A stretch of 64,000 nt of DNA from Alphaproteobacteria bacterium (GTDB taxonomy: Bacteria > Myxococcota_A > UBA796 > UBA2385). Every line of letters starts with the position of its first letter. Position 1 is the stretch's first letter. The position numbers and the translations under genes were made by a program. Where the stretch lies: positions 372,001 through 436,000 of the forward strand of contig JACKEY010000005.1 in the NCBI GenBank assembly GCA_020632755.1. Reading direction: 5' to 3'. Positions 35,690 to 43,774 of this stretch are shown here, in pieces. Below the pieces are notes generated by a model. The model made no database searches, was not told the origin of the DNA, and saw only the letters and a list, made by a program, of their open reading frames with translations.

Positions 35690-36351
35690 GCCCTGCAGAC
35701 GCGCCCCGCGACGCCCGCCGCGATCCCTCGGCCCTGTTCCGCACGGCCCTGACCCACTCGTCCTGGACCCACGAACACGGCGGCGAGTCCTACGACCGCC
35801 TGGAGTTCCTGGGCGACGCGGTGCTGGAGCTGTGTGTCACCGAGCTCCTCCTCGAGCGCTTCCCGGACGCGGACGAGGGCAAGCTCAGCTCGGCCCGCCA
35901 CCGGCTGGTCGAGGCGCCCACCCTCGCGGCCCTCTCCCGCGAGCTCGGCCTGGGCGAGGCGATGCGCGTGGCCCCGCGCCAGGCGGGTGTGCGGGTCCAG
36001 GAGAAGCCGCTCTCCGACGTGTGGGAGGCGATGTTCGGCGCGCTGTACCTGACGGCCGGGATGGATGCCTGCCGGGAGGTCGTGGCCACCACGGTCCTGC
36101 CGCGCCTGCAGCAGGTCGAGGCGGTCAAGGCCGTCACCCAGCGGCTGCAGGAGTGGTGCCAGCAGCGCCACCGCACGGTGCCCGAGTACGTCGAGCTGGG
36201 GCGGTCCGGCCCCGAGCACGACCGCACCTTCCGGTTCGGCGTGCGCATCGGCGGTCAGCTGCTGGGGGAGGGGACCGGCGCCAGCATCAAGGCCGCCCGC
36301 AAGGCGGCGGCGCAGGCGGCCTGGGACCAGATCGAGGACGACGGCGCATGA
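35686..36351 (+). CDS. rnc: Ribonuclease III
   Basis: The product is 221 residues. The catalytic domain carries the signature DRLEFLGDAVLEL with the metal-binding Glu and Asp, and the second acidic pair in LSDVWEAMFGALYL. The C-terminal dsRNA-binding domain runs from about 147 (TQRLQEWCQQR, then GASIKAARKAAAQAAW). It cleaves double-stranded RNA, including rRNA precursors. It overlaps mnmA upstream and the Elp3-like gene downstream, both by ATGA, and era follows, giving the familiar rnc-era linkage with two unusual neighbours inserted. Confidence 0.97.
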   Translation: MSPADAPRDARRDPSALFRTALTHSSWTHEHGGESYDRLEFLGDAVLELCVTELLLERFPDADEGKLSSARHRLVEAPTLAALSRELGLGEAMRVAPRQAGVRVQEKPLSDVWEAMFGALYLTAGMDACREVVATTVLPRLQQVEAVKAVTQRLQEWCQQRHRTVPEYVELGRSGPEHDRTFRFGVRIGGQLLGEGTGASIKAARKAAAQAAWDQIEDDGA

Positions 36352-37379
36352 GCACGCTCCCCGCGCGCCGACACCGCCGGGTCGTGGTGCCGATCGACCT
36401 GGGCGGCAGCCCCACGGCCTGCGCCGTGCGCCCGCCCCTGCGGCCTCGGCCGGTGGCCGACACGGTGGCGGCCCTGGTGGCCCACTACGCCGCCGAGCGT
36501 CGCCCGCAGCCCGACACGCCCCTCGAGGTCGCCTTCTTCCACGGCGGCCTGCCGACCGTGGATCTCGTGACCGCTGCGGGCGGACACGCCCTGCGGCTGG
36601 CCGTCCAGCCCGCCGATGTCGAGCGCGAAGACGCCGAGGCGCTGCGCCGCCGCGGTCTGCAGACCGTCGAGGTCGAGGCGCTGACCCTGCACGACGCGCC
36701 GCTGCGCGACCTGCGGCGGGGCTACGGCCGGGCCCGGGTCGAGGGCCTGATCCGCGGCTTGAAGGAGCTCGGCTTCCGGGTCGGACTGACCCTGTGGCCC
36801 GGCCTGCCCGGTACCTCCCACGCCATGGCGGTCGAAGACGCCGACCGCGCCGTCGCCCTGCGGGTCGACTTCGTGCGCCTGCAGCCGGCGCTGGCCCTGG
36901 CCGGATCGGAGCTCGCGGAGCGCGCGCGGCAGGGTCGCTGGCGCCCCATGCGGCTGGGCGAGGCGGTGACGACCGTGACCGAGATGGCCGACCGGCTCGA
37001 AGCAGGGGGCGTGCAGATCGCCCGCATCGGCCTGCAGCCCGGCAGCGACCTGCCGGTGGCCGCGGTGGCCGGGCCCGCGGACCCCGATCTGCGGGGCAAG
37101 GTCGAGGCGCGCCGGTTCCGCAAGCGGATGCAGACGGCCCTGCACGGGGCACGGCACGGTGTGCCCGCGGTCCTGGTCGTGCACCCGGCCGACCTGCAGT
37201 GGGCCAAGGGCACGAACAACGCGAACGTCCGGGCCCTGCGCGCCTCGCTGCGCCTCGACCGCATCGAGCTGCAGACCGACCCGGCGCTGGCCCGCGGCGA
37301 GGTCCGACGTCGGTTCGCCGCACCCGAGCCGCCGCCTTCCTCGGCCGGGGCACGCGACGGCGCACAGGGTCCCGGTTAG
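36348..37379 (+). CDS. Elp3-like radical-SAM-fold protein lacking the Fe-S cysteines
   Basis: The product is 343 residues. From about residue 100 it follows the radical SAM/Elp3-type protein often found beside rnc: LTLHDAPLRDLRRGYGRA, LIRGLKELGFRVGLTLWPGLPGTS, DFVRLQPALALAGSELA, LGEAVTTVTEMADRLE and ARIGLQPGSDLP. In that family the N-terminus normally reads PIF-x(n)-G-C-x-x-x-C-x-x-C and binds a 4Fe-4S cluster; here the corresponding segment (VVVPIDLGGSPTACAVRP, about 12-29) keeps only one Cys. The FHGGLPT segment aligns with the usual G-G-S-F/G-G-E strand. It therefore looks like a non-radical paralogue. The start overlaps the rnc stop. A Pro-rich tail ends the protein 11 bases before era. 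Confidence 0.8.
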   Translation: MSTLPARRHRRVVVPIDLGGSPTACAVRPPLRPRPVADTVAALVAHYAAERRPQPDTPLEVAFFHGGLPTVDLVTAAGGHALRLAVQPADVEREDAEALRRRGLQTVEVEALTLHDAPLRDLRRGYGRARVEGLIRGLKELGFRVGLTLWPGLPGTSHAMAVEDADRAVALRVDFVRLQPALALAGSELAERARQGRWRPMRLGEAVTTVTEMADRLEAGGVQIARIGLQPGSDLPVAAVAGPADPDLRGKVEARRFRKRMQTALHGARHGVPAVLVVHPADLQWAKGTNNANVRALRASLRLDRIELQTDPALARGEVRRRFAAPEPPPSSAGARDGAQGPG

Positions 37380-37382
37380 CGC
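37377..37382 (+). promoter_or_regulatory. Candidate -10 element close to the era start
   Basis: TAGCGC overlaps the stop codon of the Elp3-like gene and ends eight bases before the era ATG. It is a weak member of the recurring TAGxxx arrangement, and era may simply be co-transcribed with upstream genes. Confidence 0.2.
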
Positions 37383-37390
37383 GCCCCTCC

Positions 37391-38446
37391 ATGAGCACCT
37401 CCTCCGACGACACCCGGCCCTCCGACCCGACCTCCTCCTCCGACGAGCCCCATCGCGCGGGCTTCGTGGGGCTGGTGGGCCGCCCGAACGCCGGCAAGAG
37501 CACGCTGCTCAACCAGGTGCTCGGCCAGAAGCTCTCGATCGTCTCGGCCAAGCCGCAGACCACCCGCAACCGGCTGCTCGGCATCCACACCGTGCCCGGC
37601 ATGCAGGCCGTGCTGGTCGACACCCCCGGCATCCACGCCGCGCGCAGCCGCCTGAACAAGGCGATGGTCGCCGTCGCCGCGCAGTCCCTGGCCGAAGTCG
37701 ACGTGGTCTGCTGGGTCATCGACCTGGTGCCCGCGGTCAAGGCCGCCCAGGCCGGTCGGCCGCCCCTGTCCAAGTCCGAGCGCGAGATCGCCCGAATGAT
37801 CCAGCAGGCCGGCGGCAGCCGCGTCACCGTGGCGCTCAACAAGGCCGACATCGTCAAGAAGCCCTGGATCCTGCCGGTCATCGACGCCGTCCACCAGGTC
37901 CTGCCGGACGCCGTGCTGGTCCCCATCTCGGCGCTGACGGGCGGCGGCACCGACGAGCTCGTCGCGGCCTGGCGGCACCACCTGCCCGAGGGGCCGGCCG
38001 TCTTCCCGCCGGACCAGGTCACCGACCAGTCCGAGCGCTTCATCGTCGCCGAGCTGATCCGTGAGAAGCTCTTCCACCTGACCCAGCAGGAGGTTCCCTA
38101 CAGCACCGCGGTGGAGATCGAGCTGTTCGAGGAGCAGACCGCCGAGCCGAAGGAACCGGTCGAGGGCGAGCCCTTCGACCCGGACGCCTTCGACGCCGCT
38201 GCCTTCGACGACGAAGCCGGCGAGCGCACCCGCGTGCACGTGATGGCCCGCATCCTGGTCGAGCGCGACAGCCAGAAGGGCATCGTCATCGGCAAGGGCG
38301 GCTCGATGCTCAAGCAGGTCGGCATCCTGGCGCGGCGCGACATCGAGAAGCTGCTCGGCTGCCGCGTCTTCCTCGAGCTGCACGTGTCGGTGCGCGACGC
38401 GTGGAGCGAGAGCGGTCGGGCCCTCAAGGAGCTCGGCTACGAGTAG
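37391..38446 (+). CDS. era: GTPase Era with an acidic insertion in the KH region
   Basis: The product is 351 residues, about 50 longer than usual. After a Ser/Asp-rich 22-residue N-terminal extension, the GTPase motifs are G1 GRPNAGKST, G2 around PQTTR, G3 DTPGI and G4 NKAD. The KH domain ends with VERDSQKGIVIGKGGSMLK and the expected C-terminus (LHVSVRDAWSE). Between the strand VEIELFEE and RTRVHVMARI an acidic insertion of roughly 30 residues (about 247-277, rich in Glu, Asp and Pro) interrupts the KH domain. Era binds the 3' end of 16S rRNA and is needed for 30S assembly. A hairpin follows the stop. Confidence 0.96.
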   Translation: MSTSSDDTRPSDPTSSSDEPHRAGFVGLVGRPNAGKSTLLNQVLGQKLSIVSAKPQTTRNRLLGIHTVPGMQAVLVDTPGIHAARSRLNKAMVAVAAQSLAEVDVVCWVIDLVPAVKAAQAGRPPLSKSEREIARMIQQAGGSRVTVALNKADIVKKPWILPVIDAVHQVLPDAVLVPISALTGGGTDELVAAWRHHLPEGPAVFPPDQVTDQSERFIVAELIREKLFHLTQQEVPYSTAVEIELFEEQTAEPKEPVEGEPFDPDAFDAAAFDDEAGERTRVHVMARILVERDSQKGIVIGKGGSMLKQVGILARRDIEKLLGCRVFLELHVSVRDAWSESGRALKELGYE

Positions 38447-38473
38447 CCCCGCGGCCCCCCGGGTCCCCGCGCC

Positions 38474-38499
38474 GGCGCGCGGCGGAGACGGCGCGCGCC
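38474..38499 (+). terminator. GC-rich hairpin between era and der
   Basis: An 8-bp perfect stem (GGCGCGCG, 38474-38481, with 38492-38499) and a 10-base loop follow the era stop by 28 bases. No T-run. It suggests der has its own promoter. Confidence 0.4.
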
Positions 38500-38565
38500 C
38501 CGACGGCCGGCTACACCCCCTGCACTTCGCCTGCGCCGCTCCCCGCGGCGTGACAGGATCTTCCC

Positions 38566-39930
38566 ATGCCTCCCGTGCTCGCCATCGTGGGCCGCCCCAA
38601 CGTGGGCAAGTCCACCCTGTTCAACCGCCTGCTCGGCCAGCGCCAGGCCCTGGTCGACGACCGGCCGGGCGTGACCCGCGACCGCAACTACGGCGTGATG
38701 AAGGACCGGGAGCGCGAGATCGTGCTCATCGACACCGGCGGCTTCGAGCCCGAGCCCGACGACGACCTGTTCGAGAACGTCCGCCTGCAGGCCGAAGCAG
38801 CCATCGACGAGGCCGACGTCATCCTGTTCGTCGTCGACCGCCAGGCCGGCCTGACCCCCGCCGACAAGCTCGCCGCCGACATCCTGCGCAAGCGCGCGGG
38901 CGCCAAGGCCGACCGCGTGCTGCTCGTGGTCAACAAGTGCGATGGGCCGGGCCACGACACCGAAGCCGCCGAGTTCTGGTCGCTCGGCTTCGACGACATG
39001 TCGACCATCTCCGCCGAGCACGGCCGTGGCGTCTACGAGCTGCTGGAGTCCGTGCACGAGCTGCTGCCGGAACCGGTCGAGGGCGACACCGGGGCCGAGG
39101 ACGAAGACGAGATCCGGGTCGCGGTCATCGGCCGACCGAACATCGGCAAGTCGACCCTGGTCAACCTGCTCACCGGCGACGATCGCCACGTCGTGCACGA
39201 CGCGCCCGGCACCACCATGGACGCCGTGGACAGCGTCGTCGAGGTCGACGGCCGCGTCTTCCGGCTGGTGGACACCGCCGGCGTCCGCAAGAAGTCCAAG
39301 ATCGAGGACCGGCTCGAGACCTGGGCCAGCCTGCGAGCCATCCGCACCATCGAGCGCTGCCACGTCAGCCTGCTGGTCATCGACGGCGAGCTGGGTCCCA
39401 GCAACCAGGACGCCCGCCTCGCGGCCCTGGTCGCCGATCGCGGCCGCGCCTGCATCATCCTGGTCAACCGCTGGGACAAGGTCCGCGAGGACCCCGAGCG
39501 CAACGTGCACGTGCTGCGCGACGAGATCCAGCAGACCCTGCCGCACCTGACCTGGGCCCCGCAGCTCTACATCTCGGCGCTGACCGGCAAGGGCTGCCAG
39601 CGCATCTTCCCGCTGGTCGAGCAGGTCTACGCCGAGTTCGACAAGCGCATCCGCACGGCACCCCTCAACGAGTTCCTGCGCCAGGTCGTCGACGCCTACC
39701 AGCCGCCCCAGCTGCACCACCACCCGGTCAAGCTCAACTACATCACGCAGACCCGGGTGCGGCCGCCGACCTTCGCCATCTGGGTGAACACGCCAGAGGG
39801 CATCAAGGCGCCCTACAAGCGCTACCTGGAGAACCGGCTGCGCGAGGCCTTCGGCTTCGAGGGCACGCCGGTGCGCATGCACATCAAGCGCAAGCGCCGC
39901 CTGGGCGAGGCCAAGGAAGAGGCGGGGTGA
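38566..39930 (+). CDS. der: GTPase Der (EngA), tandem G domains
   Basis: The product is 454 residues. Two complete GTPase domains are present: the first starts with GRPNVGKST (7-15), has DTGGF and NKCD; the second starts near 188 with GRPNIGKST, has DTAGV and NRWD. The C-terminal KH-like domain (about 365-454) includes LNYITQTRVRPPTFAIWVN and ends in a basic tail (KRKRRLGEAKEE). Der is essential for 50S ribosomal subunit assembly. mutL starts within its stop codon (GTGA), so the two are co-translated. Confidence 0.97.
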   Translation: MPPVLAIVGRPNVGKSTLFNRLLGQRQALVDDRPGVTRDRNYGVMKDREREIVLIDTGGFEPEPDDDLFENVRLQAEAAIDEADVILFVVDRQAGLTPADKLAADILRKRAGAKADRVLLVVNKCDGPGHDTEAAEFWSLGFDDMSTISAEHGRGVYELLESVHELLPEPVEGDTGAEDEDEIRVAVIGRPNIGKSTLVNLLTGDDRHVVHDAPGTTMDAVDSVVEVDGRVFRLVDTAGVRKKSKIEDRLETWASLRAIRTIERCHVSLLVIDGELGPSNQDARLAALVADRGRACIILVNRWDKVREDPERNVHVLRDEIQQTLPHLTWAPQLYISALTGKGCQRIFPLVEQVYAEFDKRIRTAPLNEFLRQVVDAYQPPQLHHHPVKLNYITQTRVRPPTFAIWVNTPEGIKAPYKRYLENRLREAFGFEGTPVRMHIKRKRRLGEAKEEAG

Positions 39931-41801
39931 GCGACCGGGCCCTCGACCCCCCGGGTCCGCTGGCCCACGGTGCCGTCAGCCCGGGCGCTGCGCGGGTGCG
40001 GGTGCTCGAGGACCGGCTGATCAACCAGATCGCCGCCGGCGAGGTCGTCGAGCGACCCGCCAGCGTGATCAAGGAGCTGGTCGAGAACGCCCTGGATGCC
40101 GGTGCGCGGCACGTCGCCGTGCGGCTGCGGTCCGGAGGCCGCGACCTGGTCGAGGTCGAGGACGACGGCCACGGCATGAGCCGACAAGACGCGATGTTGT
40201 GCATCGAGCGGCACGCCACGAGCAAGCTGCGGGTCGACGAGGACCTGTTCCGGATCCGGACCCTCGGCTTCCGCGGCGAGGCGCTGCCCAGCATCGCGGC
40301 GGTGAGCCGGTTCGAGCTGACGACCCGGCGGGCTGTCGACGACGTGGCGACGCGGGTGGTCATCGACGGCGGCCGCATGGTGGACGTGCGCGACGCGGGC
40401 GCCCCGGTCGGCACCCGCGTGGTCGTGCGCAACCTGTTCTACAACCTGCCCGCGCGCCGCAAGTTCCTGCGCACCGTGCCCACCGAGCTGTCCCACTGCC
40501 AGGACACGGTGCTCGCACTGCTGCTGCTGCGGCCGGACGTCGGCGTGGAGCTCAGCCACGACGGTCGCCCCCTGGTGCGGGCCCCGGGCGACGGGGACCC
40601 GACCGCCCGGGCGGTGGCGATGCTCGGCAAGCAAGGCGAGGGGCTGATCCCGGTGGCCTTCGATGCGCAGGAGCTCCCGTCCGGCGGCCCGATGGGGGGC
40701 TTGCGGGTCGAGGGGCTGGTGAGCCGACCGAGCGACCACCTGGCCAGCGCCCGCGGCGCGCTGTGGCTGCACGTCAACGGGCGGGCCGTGCGCGACCCGC
40801 TGCTGCGCCGCGCGGTGCTGGATGCCTTCCGGGGGCTGGTGCCTCGCGGGCGCTACCCGACGGTCATCCTGGACGTGCGCGTGCCCGTCGACTGTGTGGA
40901 CGTGAACGTGCATCCGGCCAAGTCCGAGGTGCGGTTCCGCGACGGCCGGGACGTGCTGCGCGCGGTCAGCGAGGGTCTGCGGACCTGCCTGGCCGAGGTC
41001 GGCATCGAGGCGCATGTACTCACGCCGGCACGAGGTCCGCGCCCCGTCGCTCCGGCGGACACGCTCCAGGCTGCACTCCCCGGGCTCGCCGCGGCGCCGT
41101 CGCCCCCTGCGCCCCCGACTCCGCTCGCCCTTCCACCTGTCGCTGCCGAGCCGGCTCCCTCCCTCGCCGACGACGGGCCGCGGCCCCGCCCTCCCTTCCC
41201 GACCCCGCCCCCAGCGCGCCTCGGGCGACCGCAGCCTCCTCCTCCCGAGCCGACCTGGCAGCCCCCGGTCGACGCGCCGGTGCGGCCGTCGGGCCCCAGG
41301 CTGGTGGGCCAGCTGGCCGGACGCTGGCTGTGCTGCGAGCTGGACGGCGATCTGCTGCTGGTCGATCGCCAGGCGGCCGACGCCGCGCGGATCGAGGCCC
41401 GACTGGCCCGTGGCGCCACTCCCCGGCCGCTGCTGGCCCCGGTGCTGGTCGAGCTCACCCCACCGGACGCCGCGCGGGTCCTGGCGGCCGCTGCCCGGCT
41501 GTCGGCCCTCGGCGTCGAGCTGTCCGACTTCGGCGGCGGCACCGTGCGGGTCACGGCCCTGCCGGCCGAGCTCGCGGCGGCCGCCCCTGACGGGTTGATC
41601 CGCGGGCTGCTGGACGCGCCCCTGTCCGACCTGGACGGGCTCCGCCGGCACCTGGCCCGGGCCGGCGCCGTTGCGCCCGGCGCCCCGCTCTCGCCCTACG
41701 AACAGCGCACCCTCCTCGACGAGACCGACCTCTCCGCCCCCGGCGTCAGCACCCTGCTGCCGGCCGACGAGCTGGAGCGCCGCCTGGCCCGGGGGCGCTG
41801 A
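39927..41801 (+). CDS. mutL: DNA mismatch repair protein MutL, endonuclease motif absent
   Basis: The product is 624 residues. The N-terminal GHKL ATPase is complete: LVENALDAGA (51-60), DDGHGM (80-85), TLGFRGEALPSI (113-124) and the family signature GFRGEAL, then the transducer domain ending near CVDVNVHPAKSEVRF. A Pro/Ala-rich linker of about 110 residues follows. The C-terminal dimerisation domain starts near 460; where endonuclease MutLs have DQHAxxE, it reads DRQAADA (480-486), losing the His and the Glu. It should therefore act as a matchmaker without nicking, like E. coli MutL, unless a separate nuclease exists. The start overlaps der; miaA follows with a TGATG overlap. Confidence 0.96.
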   Translation: MSDRALDPPGPLAHGAVSPGAARVRVLEDRLINQIAAGEVVERPASVIKELVENALDAGARHVAVRLRSGGRDLVEVEDDGHGMSRQDAMLCIERHATSKLRVDEDLFRIRTLGFRGEALPSIAAVSRFELTTRRAVDDVATRVVIDGGRMVDVRDAGAPVGTRVVVRNLFYNLPARRKFLRTVPTELSHCQDTVLALLLLRPDVGVELSHDGRPLVRAPGDGDPTARAVAMLGKQGEGLIPVAFDAQELPSGGPMGGLRVEGLVSRPSDHLASARGALWLHVNGRAVRDPLLRRAVLDAFRGLVPRGRYPTVILDVRVPVDCVDVNVHPAKSEVRFRDGRDVLRAVSEGLRTCLAEVGIEAHVLTPARGPRPVAPADTLQAALPGLAAAPSPPAPPTPLALPPVAAEPAPSLADDGPRPRPPFPTPPPARLGRPQPPPPEPTWQPPVDAPVRPSGPRLVGQLAGRWLCCELDGDLLLVDRQAADAARIEARLARGATPRPLLAPVLVELTPPDAARVLAAAARLSALGVELSDFGGGTVRVTALPAELAAAAPDGLIRGLLDAPLSDLDGLRRHLARAGAVAPGAPLSPYEQRTLLDETDLSAPGVSTLLPADELERRLARGR

Positions 41802-42700
41802 TGGCCGGCCTGTCGCCGAAGCGGCCGCTGCTGATCATCGGGGGGCCGACCGCCGCCGGGAAGACGGCCCTCGCCCTGGACCTGGCAGCACGCTTCGACG
41901 ATGTCGCCCTGGTCAGCGCCGACGCGATGCAGGTCTACCGGGGCATGGACGTGGGCACCGCCAAGCCGCCGGCCGAGGTGCTCGCGCGGTTCCCCCACGC
42001 CTGCATCGACGTGCGCGACCCCGACCAGCCCTTCAACGTCGCCGACTTCCTGGACGAGGTGGACCGGGCGGCGGCGCGAGCGGAGCGGGTGGTCGTCGTC
42101 GGAGGCACCCCCTTCTGGCTGTCGGCCCTGGTGCGCCCGCTCGCGTCGCTGCCCGCCGGCGACCCCGTGGTGCGCGCCGCGCTGGAGTCCCTGCCCGATC
42201 CCCACGCCCGCCTCGCCGAGGTCGACCCCGACAGTGCCGCGCGCCTGCACGCCCACGACCGGGTGCGGGTGGTGCGGGCGCTGGAGGTCTTCGAGCTGAC
42301 CGGCCGGACGCTGACCGAGCTCCAGGCCGCCGGGCCGGCCCGCGCCGTGCCACCCCACCGCGTCCTGTGGCTGGACCGCGACGACCTGCGGCCCCGGATC
42401 GGCGAGCGCCTGGACCGCATGATGGCGGGGGGCTTCGAGGGGAGGGGACCCTACCTGGACGAGGTGCGGGCCCTGCTGGCCGCCGGCTTCGGCACCGAGC
42501 TCAAGCCGATGCGCAGCCTGGGCTACGCCCACCTCGCCGAGCACCTCTGCGCAGGGCTGCCACTCTCCGAGGCGGTGCGGCGGACCGAGCGCGACACCTG
42601 GCGGCTGGCTCGCAAGCAGCGCAGCTGGGCCCGGACCATGGGCTGGGCCCCCGCGACCGCCGACGAGATCGCGGACGCGGTCGCCGCCACCCTGCGCTGA
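41801..42700 (+). CDS. miaA: tRNA dimethylallyltransferase MiaA
   Basis: The product is 299 residues. The P-loop GPTAAGKT (14-21), the DAMQVYRGMDVGTAKP segment, GGTPFWL (family GGTGLY, with an unusual Phe-Trp), the RVVRALEVFELTGRTLTE helix and the C-terminal KQRSWART are family hallmarks. It transfers a dimethylallyl group to A37 of tRNAs reading UNN codons. The ATG shares a base with the mutL stop (TGATG). The mutL-miaA order is widespread in bacteria. No downstream partner (hfq) is present; a 287-base gap follows. Confidence 0.96.
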   Translation: MAGLSPKRPLLIIGGPTAAGKTALALDLAARFDDVALVSADAMQVYRGMDVGTAKPPAEVLARFPHACIDVRDPDQPFNVADFLDEVDRAAARAERVVVVGGTPFWLSALVRPLASLPAGDPVVRAALESLPDPHARLAEVDPDSAARLHAHDRVRVVRALEVFELTGRTLTELQAAGPARAVPPHRVLWLDRDDLRPRIGERLDRMMAGGFEGRGPYLDEVRALLAAGFGTELKPMRSLGYAHLAEHLCAGLPLSEAVRRTERDTWRLARKQRSWARTMGWAPATADEIADAVAATLR

Positions 42701-42987
42701 CCTCGCCGCCGGCCGCCCGGCTGAGCGGAGTGCCGATCTCACGCCGGACCCACGCCGCGGCCCGGACCGAGACGCGGCAAGCGAGGACCGACCACCGCTG
42801 CCAGGGACAGCGAGGACGGAACACGCGGAGGTCCCCCCTTGACGGCGCATTCTCGAACTGGCATCATCCGTGGGCTTGACCTGTCAAGCGACATCACCGG
42901 GCGATCGAATGCAGTTCGGTCCTGGCGCGTCGAGGTGTCACACCCTCGGAGTTCTCCCCTCGAGCGTCAGGGCCAGTGGAGGTGGAA

Positions 42988-43695
42988 ATGCCCCGGTCAG
43001 CAGTGAAGAAGCAGAGTCCCGCGCTGCGTGGCGCCCTCGTCGTCCTGGGTCTGACCCTGGTCGGGCAGGTGGCGTGCAGCCAGGTCCGGTACACCGAGGC
43101 CTTCATGCCCGAGGGCGACGTGCAGCGCGTCGTCGTCCGCTCCGACGCCGGCCAGGTCGAGGTCGTCACGGCGACCGTCCTGCGGGTCGAGCGCGACATC
43201 CGCGCGCCGGAAGCGGCCCTGGCCCTGACGCACGAGCTGCAGGCCGACGGCACGCTGCTCATCGAGGCCCGGTGCCGTCGGCTGCTGCCCTGCGCCGTCG
43301 ACACCCGGGTCGAGGTCCCCGCCGGCATGCCGGTGGAGATCGACGTGGGCACCGGCGACATCTGGGCCACCGGCGTCGCCAGCCTGGCCCTGGACCTGGG
43401 CGAAGGCACCGCCGATGTCGATCTGCACGGACCGCTCACGGCCAGCATCGGCAGCGGCTCGCTGACCGCGCGGCTGGCGGTGGGCGCGGACGCCCGGGTC
43501 GGCATCGGCTCCGGCGACATCCAGATCGAGGTGCCCGAGGGCCCCTGGCGCATCGACGCCGACGCCGAGCGGCTGCAGCTGCAGGGCATCGCGAGCGACC
43601 CGGACGCGGAAGCGGTCGGCGGAGGACACCTGGAGCTGGTGGCGCCGTCGGGGGTCGTGACCGTGCGCAGCGGTGAAGGTCTGGCCCGGCGCTGA
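42988..43695 (+). CDS. Lipoprotein with DUF4097-like repetitive beta domain
   Basis: The product is 235 residues. A signal peptide ends in the lipobox VGQVAC (Cys near residue 33). The remainder is a repetitive beta-rich domain: strands with Gly at regular spacing (VEIDVGTGDIWATGV, LGEGTADVDLHG, ASIGSGSLTARL, VGIGSGDIQIEV), the pattern of putative adhesin/DUF4097 beta-helix proteins. Two Cys (EARCRRLLPC) may form a disulfide. I start it at ATG 42988 because GGAGGTGG lies just upstream. The 287 bases before it hold no gene. Confidence 0.75.
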   Translation: MPRSAVKKQSPALRGALVVLGLTLVGQVACSQVRYTEAFMPEGDVQRVVVRSDAGQVEVVTATVLRVERDIRAPEAALALTHELQADGTLLIEARCRRLLPCAVDTRVEVPAGMPVEIDVGTGDIWATGVASLALDLGEGTADVDLHGPLTASIGSGSLTARLAVGADARVGIGSGDIQIEVPEGPWRIDADAERLQLQGIASDPDAEAVGGGHLELVAPSGVVTVRSGEGLARR

Positions 43696-43762
43696 GCGCG
43701 GCTTCTGTGACGGGTGCGCGTCACCCTTCGGTCGCCGGGCAGCGGGTTCGGGCAGGCCTGGA

Positions 43763-43768
43763 TAGGCG
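43763..43768 (+). promoter_or_regulatory. Candidate -10 of a leaderless promoter (accA)
   Basis: TAGGCG ends six bases before the accA ATG, which has no Shine-Dalgarno sequence. The spacing fits a transcript beginning at the start codon. Confidence 0.3.
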
Positions 43769-43774
43769 TCGCCC

